Assembly: GCA_016193115.1 (NCBI GenBank)
Contig: JACPSV010000058.1
Span: 1 to 8,688 of the forward strand
Length of the DNA: 8,688 bases
Direction: 5' to 3'
DNA from: Elusimicrobiota bacterium
GTDB lineage: Bacteria > Elusimicrobiota > Elusimicrobia > 2-02-FULL-39-32
Of this stretch, positions 1 to 5,636 are shown piece by piece. Under the pieces are notes generated by a model. That model ran no database searches, was not told the DNA's origin, and saw only the letters and a list, made by a program, of their open reading frames with translations. Position numbers and translations under genes: made by a program. Position 1 is the first letter of the stretch. Each line of letters opens with the position of its first letter.

Positions 1-2072
1 GAATTGGAAACCGTCTCCAGAGGAAAAATCCATCCGTCCGTATTTTCCGAGAACCCTATCCGCAGGCCAAAGAAAAGGTAAGGATCGGTTCGCGCCCATT
101 CTTTCAGTCCGGTGAAAGACTTGTCTTTTTCTAAGTCGGGAACAGAGAAAGAAAAATTGAATTCCGGCGCAAACCAAAGTTCATTCGCCATTCGAAAGGA
201 ATGGTTCGTGATGGCATAGGTTATTTTTAGGGTGTTGTCATCGTTAGAACACTGAACGATTTTCCGGACAGAAATCTCCCGTCTATCTTCGCCGATCCAA
301 ACCAACCCTTGGCGATAGAAATTTAAGGACAAAGAGTTCCCGTTCTTCTTCGATGCGCAGTCATACGGTTGGAGTATGAAGTCCCCTTGTTCCCCGTACT
401 GGCAGCGCCGGAACGAACTTTCTTTGGTGTGCGGGTGAAGAAAATGGTCTATCAGGCTGGCTCTGGGGTACCAATCGTAGCTGATCAGGTTTTCCAACCC
501 TTTTTCTTTCACTTGAACGATATCGTGGATGGAAGCGATAGAATCAGACGCCGCCGGTTTGTCGCTGCTCAAATTTTGCAGAATCTTTTTGTGATAGGAT
601 TCCGGCCTTCTGGTGAGAACGTTAGCAACATTCATGTGGGCGGGCTTAAAATCCCACTCGAACAAGACGCCTCCGTTTCCCGGCGCGAGGTAGAGATTTT
701 GCGAGTTGGATTCCACAATCACTTCCGCGACCCCATCCGTATCGAAATCAACCCACTCGACCGTTGGGCACGAGATATCCTTTTCCTTTTTAATCTCATT
801 TTTCTGGAGGATAGCGGAAACCTGTTCCGAGAGGTTCTCAGCTTCGATCAGTTTTGCGTAGACCGCCTGCCTCAAAAGAGGCAAATAGAGACCGCCAAAA
901 ATCCCGTGCCAATACGAACAGTTGCACTGCCCGGCCCAAAGGGCCGACAACGATTTCTCCAGAAGGTAGGAACAGCTTTGGGACTCTACGGAATCTTTAA
1001 ACCCTTTCCGTTTGCTTTTCTTTTTGAAATTGTTTTCGCTGCGATGCACTTTTTCGCTGACGCGCATCATTTTCTGGTACAGGTTGTTGGCCTCCGAATA
1101 TTTGGAGAGAAAATTTCTCCAGAATCCCCCCTTTAAGAACTTCTTTATTTGGGATCCGTTTTCCTGATTGTTGGTTTGGCGAACGATTTCTTCAAACTCG
1201 GAGCTGGCGGCCGTGGGCAGAGACCATTCCCACATCTCAAAGTAAGATGCGGCCGGCAGATAGATTTTGCCCAGAGGCCGGTTATTTTTGCGGTAATCGG
1301 AAAAAGTGGAAGTCTGGAGCCAGTCGCTATTTTCGTCCAGAAGGGTCAGAAACTTTTCCAGCCAGCCTTCTTCATAGACCCACTGGTGGGTGTTGGGCCA
1401 AAGACCAAACTTTTCACCATCGTCCGCCATGGTTAAGGCGGGCAAGGCGCCGGGAAAACTTTTGGCCGAAGCTTTCTTGAATATCTCGATCGTTTTTTCC
1501 GGAGTCAGGAAAGGGATGGCATACCGCAGATCTTTGGAGATAGGGAAAACGTCCAGAAGATCGTGCTGTTCTTGGGTTTTGTAGTAACCGTACAGGTGGT
1601 CCGGCGTCAGTCCCGTAGCCGCAAAATGAGTGTCATCCAAAATTGTGTACTCCATGCCCGCTTCGCGGATCGTTTTGGGGAGATGAGGTTCCCACACTCG
1701 TTCCGCGCACCACATGCCTTTAGGCGCGCGCTGGAACTTCGATTGCAAATAGCGGTTCAATTTCTGGATCTGTCCCAACTTGTCCGCGTCCGGAATGACG
1801 GGCAGAATCGGTTCATAGTAACCGCCGGAAAGCAGTTCCAACTGGTTTCGGGAGACCATCGCGCCGATTTTTTCGACCGTCTCGGGATGTCGAGCGTCCA
1901 GCCATTCCCAGAGTGGTCCCGTGCAATGCAGGTTCCAACGAACTTGTGGATGCCGGAAAAGGTGGTTCAGAAGAGGTTCGTAAGACTGGCGGTACGCATT
2001 CTCAATCACACCGTCCAGATTGCCGATAGGTTGGTGGATATGGATGCCAAAAAGAAAATGAACTTTATTCAT
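1..2072 (-). CDS. GH57 4-alpha-glucanotransferase / alpha-amylase, 3' end cut by window edge
   Basis: I translated the minus strand by hand from the ATG at 2072; the frame stays open for 690 codons to position 1. The start MNKVHFLFGIHIHQP is a typical GH57 N-terminus with the HQP motif (residues 13-15). GMWCAERVWEP (119-129) matches the GH57 nucleophile region, with Glu124 aligning with Glu123 of the Thermococcus litoralis 4-alpha-glucanotransferase. TMADDGEKFG (214-223) matches the acid/base region, the catalytic Asp being 217 or 218. The later parts CNCSYWHGIFGGLYLPLLR and VEWVDFDTDGVAEV resemble the central and C-terminal (DUF1925/DUF1926-type) domains of this subfamily. Known family members transfer or hydrolyse alpha-1,4-glucan segments of glycogen, starch or maltodextrins. 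No signal peptide is visible, so it is probably cytoplasmic. Related enzymes have roughly 650-720 residues, so only a few tens are likely missing. It lies 24 bp after manX and is probably co-transcribed. Transferase versus hydrolase activity cannot be decided here. Confidence 0.9.
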   Translation of the reverse strand, partial: MNKVHFLFGIHIHQPIGNLDGVIENAYRQSYEPLLNHLFRHPQVRWNLHCTGPLWEWLDARHPETVEKIGAMVSRNQLELLSGGYYEPILPVIPDADKLGQIQKLNRYLQSKFQRAPKGMWCAERVWEPHLPKTIREAGMEYTILDDTHFAATGLTPDHLYGYYKTQEQHDLLDVFPISKDLRYAIPFLTPEKTIEIFKKASAKSFPGALPALTMADDGEKFGLWPNTHQWVYEEGWLEKFLTLLDENSDWLQTSTFSDYRKNNRPLGKIYLPAASYFEMWEWSLPTAASSEFEEIVRQTNNQENGSQIKKFLKGGFWRNFLSKYSEANNLYQKMMRVSEKVHRSENNFKKKSKRKGFKDSVESQSCSYLLEKSLSALWAGQCNCSYWHGIFGGLYLPLLRQAVYAKLIEAENLSEQVSAILQKNEIKKEKDISCPTVEWVDFDTDGVAEVIVESNSQNLYLAPGNGGVLFEWDFKPAHMNVANVLTRRPESYHKKILQNLSSDKPAASDSIASIHDIVQVKEKGLENLISYDWYPRASLIDHFLHPHTKESSFRRCQYGEQGDFILQPYDCASKKNGNSLSLNFYRQGLVWIGEDRREISVRKIVQCSNDDNTLKITYAITNHSFRMANELWFAPEFNFSFSVPDLEKDKSFTGLKEWARTDPYLFFGLRIGFSENTDGWIFPLETVSN

Positions 2073-2074
2073 GT

Positions 2075-2079
2075 TCCTC
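2075..2079 (-). promoter_or_regulatory. Ribosome binding site of the GH57 gene
   Basis: The minus strand reads GAGGA directly upstream of the ATG at 2072, with only two or three bases between. The spacing is tighter than usual but it is the only Shine-Dalgarno-like string here, and it supports the start giving MNKVHFLFG, which is where family homology begins. Confidence 0.45.
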
Positions 2080-2096
2080 GCTGAAGCTCGGTCATG

Positions 2097-2522
2097 TTAG
2101 AAGCGCGCGGAGGGAACGGATTTCACGTTCTGAATCCCTCGCTGCCCGTCCGCCAAGACCTTGCCGGCAAGTTCCTTGACGCTTAATTTAGTTCTGTACG
2201 TGAGCGCGGAAACCAGCATGGGAAGGTTCACGCCGGTCAGTATCTCGACCGGCAAAGAAGAAGATTTCAATTGGTTCAAACACGTGTTTGTGGGAGTGCT
2301 GCCGTAGAGATCCGTCAGGATCAATGCGCCTTCCGCCGATTCTATACCGTTTGGGCAGCACCTTTGGACTGCCTCTGCCAGCTTTTGCGACAAGACCTGA
2401 GACGATTCCGAGGCGCGCAGATTGAGCCCGACAATATTTTCCTGGCTGCCCAAGACTCGTTCCGCCTCGTGGATCAGGGGAGTCGCGATGTCCAGATGAG
2501 TGACGACGATAATTCCGATCAT
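2097..2522 (-). CDS. manX: PTS system EIIA component, mannose/fructose (Man) family
   Basis: This 141-residue protein has the size and motifs of a stand-alone EIIA-Man domain. MIGIIVVTHLDIATPL carries the phosphorylatable histidine (His9), and LILTDLYGSTPTN (67-79) is the conserved D-x-x-G-x-S/T-P-x-N segment next to the active site. Family members accept phosphate from HPr-His and pass it to EIIB-Man during sugar uptake. No EIIB, EIIC or EIID gene lies nearby, so a regulatory role is more likely (inference). The residue after the active His is Leu, where Gly or Ala is common. The ATG overlaps the rapZ stop by four bases (ATGA) and has only a weak Shine-Dalgarno sequence, so translation is probably coupled. 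The symbol manX denotes the family; orthology to a transporter subunit is not implied. Confidence 0.88.
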   Translation of the reverse strand: MIGIIVVTHLDIATPLIHEAERVLGSQENIVGLNLRASESSQVLSQKLAEAVQRCCPNGIESAEGALILTDLYGSTPTNTCLNQLKSSSLPVEILTGVNLPMLVSALTYRTKLSVKELAGKVLADGQRGIQNVKSVPSARF

Positions 2523-3385
2523 CGCAGATCCGAATGGTCCAGATCGCGATGGTGAATGGAAACGGGATACCCTTTCTTTTTAAGGAATGTGGATAAGGTC
2601 TCCGCGATCGTGACCGACCGATGCCTTCCGCCCGTGCACCCAACCGCGATCGTCAAATGGGATTTTCCCTCTTTAATGAAGAGGGGCAAACAGTGGGAAA
2701 GCGTGGTAAAACTGTGATTCAGAAATATCCGGCTATTCTGATTTTTAAGGACATAACTTCTCACGGACTGAACTAAACCCGTCTTGTGGTGCAGTCTCGC
2801 GACGTAGTTGGGATTCGGCAGAAAACGGACGTCCCAAACCATGTCCGCGTCCGTCGGGATCCCGTACTTGTAACCAAACGAGTAAACGGTGACATGCAAC
2901 GTTTTCTGAAGGGTGGTCGGCAGAGAGGATGCGATCATCTCTTTCAGTTCGGAAAGGGTCAAATTGCTGGTCTCTAAAATTCTGTCCGCCTGAGCCCGGA
3001 TCCCTCTCAAATGTCTCCTCTCTTCCTGGATCCCTTCTTGCACGCCTTTGCCGGAAGGGTGTCTGCGCCGCGTTTCCGAAAATCGTTTTACGAGAGTGGC
3101 GTTATCGGAGTCTAAGAATAACGTCCATGTATTGATCCCTTTTTGTTTGAACAACTGCAAGTCCAGAGAAACTTCTTTAAAGAATTTTCCTTCCCGCAAA
3201 TCAATTCCCAGAGCGACCTTGCGCATGGCGTTTCCGGAATGGAGGATCAGGTCCGCAAACTGAGGCAGGAGCGGCGCCGGCAGGTTATCCACGCAAAAGA
3301 ACCCAAAGTCTTCCAGACATTTGATTGCCTGGCTTTTTCCCGCGCCGGAAATGCCTGTCACCATCACGCACAAAAATTTGCTCAT
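2519..3385 (-). CDS. rapZ: RapZ / YvcJ family nucleotide-binding protein
   Basis: The protein has 288 residues from the ATG at 3385. A TTG directly before it (3388) adds one residue but is less likely. VTGISGAGKS (9-18) is a P-loop. ETRRRHP (104-110), YSFGYKYGIPTDADMVWDVRFLPNP (168-192) and VGCTGGRHRSV (248-258) are hallmark RapZ/YvcJ motifs, the last being a second phosphate-binding loop. In E. coli, RapZ binds the small RNAs GlmY and GlmZ and delivers GlmZ to RNase E, tuning GlmS and amino-sugar synthesis. YvcJ of Bacillus binds and hydrolyses GTP and ATP. The C-terminal tail here (HHRDLDHSDLR) is much less basic than the E. coli RNA-binding tail, so RNA-adaptor function is uncertain. The start shares one base with the hprK stop (TGATG), and no clear ribosome binding site precedes it, which suggests translational coupling. 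Confidence 0.93.
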   Translation of the reverse strand: MSKFLCVMVTGISGAGKSQAIKCLEDFGFFCVDNLPAPLLPQFADLILHSGNAMRKVALGIDLREGKFFKEVSLDLQLFKQKGINTWTLFLDSDNATLVKRFSETRRRHPSGKGVQEGIQEERRHLRGIRAQADRILETSNLTLSELKEMIASSLPTTLQKTLHVTVYSFGYKYGIPTDADMVWDVRFLPNPNYVARLHHKTGLVQSVRSYVLKNQNSRIFLNHSFTTLSHCLPLFIKEGKSHLTIAVGCTGGRHRSVTIAETLSTFLKKKGYPVSIHHRDLDHSDLR

Positions 3386-4410
3386 CAACGTCTGCGGTAG
3401 GGAGTCCGGCCGTGCCCTTCCCGGGACTGACGGATCACGCTTTGCGTTTGAAGAGGTTTGGGCGGGGCCGTCGGGGCTGGTTTAGCCAAATTTTTTAATA
3501 AGTTCTTTTCCATTTCTTGCGCTGTGTTGATTCCGCGCGACTTGAGTCTCTGGTAGAGAGCGGCAACCTCGATCAGGACGGCTAGGTTTCTCCCTGGCCG
3601 AACGGGCATGATGACGCGCGGAACCCGGACTCCCAAAACTTCCAAAGAATGTTCTTCCAGTCCCACCCGATCATACTCTTTCTTTTCGTCCCACATTTCC
3701 AGGTGGATCGCCAACTCGATACGGCTGAAATCCAGAATTGCGCTCACTCCGAAAAGTTGTTTGACGTCTATGATCCCAAGACCGCGGACTTCCATGTGGT
3801 GTTTGATCAGTTCGTTGGCCGGTTTGCCGATCAGGATCCCGCCGGAACGGTGCTGCACTTTAACCACGTCGTCGGAAACGATCATGTGCCCGCGTTTGAT
3901 CAGTTCCAGAGCGCATTCCGACTTGCCGATTCCGGAATTTCCCGAGATCAAAACGCCCAGCCCGTACACTTCCACCAAAACTCCGTGGATCGTGATGGCC
4001 GGAGAGAGTTTTTCTTCCAGATAGTTGGAAAGTTCCGCGATTAGGTTGGCTGTCTCCAGCCCGCTCACAAACAGAGGCACTTGGGATTGGTTTGAGATTT
4101 CGATCAGCTCGACGGGAGGCTGAAGATGATAGGTTAGGATGATACAGGGGGTCTTAAATTTTAAGAACTCTTTTAGTGTGGCGGTGGACTGTTTGAGAGT
4201 GAGCTGATGGATGTAGGCATGTTCTCCCCGTCCGATCACCTGCACTCTTTCCCAGCGGAAATTCTCCAGAAACCCTCCCAAAGCCAGTCCGGGACGGTTC
4301 AAATCAATCATCGTGATTTCACGGTTCAACCCTTCCCGTCCCGCCAACAACTCCAGACGGAGATCGCCCGCTTTTTCTTTAAAGAATTCAGCAACCGTGA
4401 GGGAAGGCAT
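3385..4410 (-). CDS. hprK: HPr kinase/phosphorylase
   Basis: The protein has 341 residues. It shows the two-domain HprK/P layout: an N-terminal domain (about 1-130) and a catalytic C-terminal domain. Conserved points are IHGVLVEVYG with His142, the Walker A loop SGNSGIGKS (156-164), the acidic pair SDD (179-181), the family signature EVRGLGIIDVKQLFG (207-221) and PVRPGRNLAVLIE (269-281). The enzyme phosphorylates HPr on a serine using ATP or pyrophosphate and also removes that phosphate, linking PTS activity to metabolic state. The known core ends near residue 305. About 35 further residues form a Pro-rich then Arg-rich tail (310-341), which is unusual. The gene begins 23 bp after ptsN and has no obvious Shine-Dalgarno sequence (the upstream region is AT-rich). 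HPr itself is not in the window. Confidence 0.96.
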   Translation of the reverse strand: MPSLTVAEFFKEKAGDLRLELLAGREGLNREITMIDLNRPGLALGGFLENFRWERVQVIGRGEHAYIHQLTLKQSTATLKEFLKFKTPCIILTYHLQPPVELIEISNQSQVPLFVSGLETANLIAELSNYLEEKLSPAITIHGVLVEVYGLGVLISGNSGIGKSECALELIKRGHMIVSDDVVKVQHRSGGILIGKPANELIKHHMEVRGLGIIDVKQLFGVSAILDFSRIELAIHLEMWDEKKEYDRVGLEEHSLEVLGVRVPRVIMPVRPGRNLAVLIEVAALYQRLKSRGINTAQEMEKNLLKNLAKPAPTAPPKPLQTQSVIRQSREGHGRTPYRRR

Positions 4411-4433
4411 AAAATCGATCTGAATTATTTGTG

Positions 4434-4916
4434 TTAATACTCGTTTTCTTGCTGGATTTGTTTGAGAGCTTCCTCGGCAGTTTTGGATTCCCGCAAAGCT
4501 TGGCGGAAGAACTTGTCTTTGAGAAGACGGGATATTTTTGCCAGGATTTTGAGGTGAGTGCCCGGCGAGTTCTGGGGCGCCACCAGCATAAAGAAAAGAT
4601 GCACCGGTTCGCCGTCTAAAGCGTTAAAATCAATCCCCCTTTTGGATATGCCCAGCGCCGCGATAATTTTGTTGGCGTGTTCCGTTTTGCCATGTGGGAT
4701 AGCAATGCCTTGTCCGATGCCCGTGGAGCCTAATTCCTCCCGTTCCAAAAGCGCTTCCAGAATTTTTTCCGAATTTTTGAGAGAGTGAGCCTTGGCCAAA
4801 ATGGAAACGAGCTCTTTCAACGCTTCTTTCTTTGTTTGGCTTTTTATGTCTACCGATATGGCGGACAGGGGCAGATAGTCCAGAAGACTCACGGTGGCGG
4901 TTTCGTTGCTTGGCAT
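4434..4916 (-). CDS. ptsN: PTS IIA-like nitrogen-regulatory protein PtsN (EIIA-Ntr)
   Basis: I chose the ATG at 4916 (160 residues, MPSNETATVSLLDYL) because an AAGGAG sits ten bases upstream and the family's homology starts here. A longer in-frame start at 5009 would overlap raiA by about 50 bases and add a tail unlike the family. The sequence LGSTGIGQGIAIPHGK (62-77) carries the phosphorylation site His75. GEPVHLFFMLVAP and THLKILAKISRLL (120-132), with the second conserved His121, complete the fructose/mannitol-type EIIA fold. In proteobacteria EIIA-Ntr takes phosphate from the PTS and regulates potassium transport, sigma-factor balance and other targets through protein contacts. It lies 40 bp after raiA and 23 bp before hprK in the same operon. 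Confidence 0.93.
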   Translation of the reverse strand: MPSNETATVSLLDYLPLSAISVDIKSQTKKEALKELVSILAKAHSLKNSEKILEALLEREELGSTGIGQGIAIPHGKTEHANKIIAALGISKRGIDFNALDGEPVHLFFMLVAPQNSPGTHLKILAKISRLLKDKFFRQALRESKTAEEALKQIQQENEY

Positions 4917-4926
4917 GGCTTTCTTT

Positions 4927-4932
4927 CTCCTT
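4927..4932 (-). promoter_or_regulatory. Ribosome binding site of ptsN
   Basis: The minus strand reads AAGGAG, ten bases before the ATG at 4916. It is the strongest Shine-Dalgarno sequence among the operon genes, and it decides the start in favour of 4916 over the upstream in-frame ATG at 5009. Confidence 0.7.
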
Positions 4933-4956
4933 ACTTTCTGAATGGAGTAGGGGACA

Positions 4957-5529
4957 TTACTCTTCCGCTTCCAAAAGTCCGTACCCGGCCCGGCCCTTGG
5001 GATAAACAATGTTCAGACGGTTGGTTCTCTCGTTGATGAAAGGAAGCAAAGGCAGACTATCCGCCGAGAGTTCCTGGATGGCTTCATTCACGGATATGGT
5101 TTTCAAGGAGACTCTTTCGGTTTTAATAATTTTTTTAGGAGAGATTTCTGTAAAACTTTCTGAAGGAAAATGGGATGGAGACAGACCTAAAGAATCCAGA
5201 CTGCTTTTCATTTTGGCAAGTTCTCTGGGATCGGCCTTTTTTCTGTGATTTTTCTTCTTATCTTTCACGCGGGACAAATGCAAATCCAACTTATGGACGG
5301 CCAGATCAATCGCGGAATAGAGGTCCGCGGATTCCCCTACGGTGCGGAACGTGTTGCCCGGGGTATGCACCACAATTTCCGCGATCTGCCTGTGTTTTTC
5401 CACCGTCAGGATCGCTTGCGCCCAGATGATAGCGTCAAAATAACGTTGCGCCTTCTCCACCTTACGTTGCAGGTAGTCGGACAGAGCCGGAGTCAAGTCT
5501 AAATGACGCGCCGTAATATTCAGTTGCAT
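4957..5529 (-). CDS. hpf: Ribosome hibernation-promoting factor, long form (HPF/RaiA)
   Basis: The 190-residue product begins MQLNITARHLDLTPAL, the classic HPF start, so the ATG at 5529 is well supported. Residues 2-97 form the S30AE ribosome-binding domain, including SADLYSAIDLAVHKLDLHLSRVKDK (67-91) with the basic KKKNHRKK tract after it. A low-complexity linker (about 100-135) leads to the C-terminal dimerisation domain, ISVNEAIQEL...LPFINERTNRLNIVYPKGRAGYGLLE (145-187). Long-form HPF joins two 70S ribosomes into inactive 100S dimers in stationary phase or starvation and needs no separate RMF. It is the first gene after the promoter at 5540-5568, and its placement before ptsN mirrors the rpoN-hpf-ptsN cluster. 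rpoN is not seen in the window. Confidence 0.95.
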   Translation of the reverse strand: MQLNITARHLDLTPALSDYLQRKVEKAQRYFDAIIWAQAILTVEKHRQIAEIVVHTPGNTFRTVGESADLYSAIDLAVHKLDLHLSRVKDKKKNHRKKADPRELAKMKSSLDSLGLSPSHFPSESFTEISPKKIIKTERVSLKTISVNEAIQELSADSLPLLPFINERTNRLNIVYPKGRAGYGLLEAEE

Positions 5530-5539
5530 CTCTCAGACG

Positions 5540-5568
5540 ATTATATCTTAACCGCACAATTTCGTCAA
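5540..5568 (-). promoter_or_regulatory. Sigma70-type promoter of the hpf-ptsN-hprK-rapZ-manX operon
   Basis: On the minus strand, TTGACG (5568-5563) and a perfect TATAAT (5545-5540) are separated by exactly 17 bases. This is close to the ideal housekeeping-sigma consensus. The end of the -10 box is only ten bases from the hpf ATG, so the predicted transcript starts about 3-5 bases before, or at, the start codon. The site lies in a gap between two genes of the same direction and just downstream of a strong palindrome, consistent with an independent operon start. Confidence 0.75.
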
Positions 5569-5570
5569 TC

Positions 5571-5636
5571 AAGGAAAATTAGGGACAGCGCCCTATTTCC
5601 CTACAGGGAAATAGGGCGCTGTCCCTAATTTTCCTT
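5571..5636. repeat. Perfect 31-bp inverted repeat (REP-like palindrome / possible terminator)
   Basis: The arms 5571-5601 and 5606-5636 are exact reverse complements around a four-base loop (taca). The core contains AGGGACAGCGCCCT. Such GGGACAGCG-type palindromes are, from memory, common dispersed elements near IS200-like REP-associated transposases in many genomes; I see no transposase and no second copy here. The right arm reaches into the stop codon of the upstream gene. The hairpin could also end transcription of that gene, but it lacks an evident T-run specific to one strand, although an AATTTTCC-like flank is present. Confidence 0.8.

Noticed and set aside
369..1136. Plus-strand open frame of 255 codons, with further plus-strand frames at 1149-1436 and 1563-2084
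   Set aside because: All are codon-aligned antisense shadows of the minus-strand GH57 gene, which has clear catalytic motifs; the plus-strand products look like no family I know.
2069..2095. Eight-codon ORF (MTELQRGT) between manX and the GH57 gene, whose TGA overlaps the GH57 ATG
   Set aside because: It could be a coupling leader peptide, but such tiny frames arise by chance and no ribosome binding site or attenuator structure supports it.
2188..2643. Minus-strand 151-codon frame across the rapZ/manX junction
   Set aside because: It is an out-of-frame shadow of rapZ and manX, both supported by family motifs; its Arg/Ser-rich composition is typical of a wrong frame.
4917..5009. Longer ptsN start at the ATG at 5009
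   Set aside because: It would overlap hpf and add 31 residues unlike EIIA-Ntr proteins, and the AAGGAG before 4916 favours the shorter form.
5571..5636. Palindrome as a classical Rho-independent terminator only
   Set aside because: The stem is longer and more perfect than typical terminators, and no clean T-tract follows on the minus strand; termination may be a side effect.
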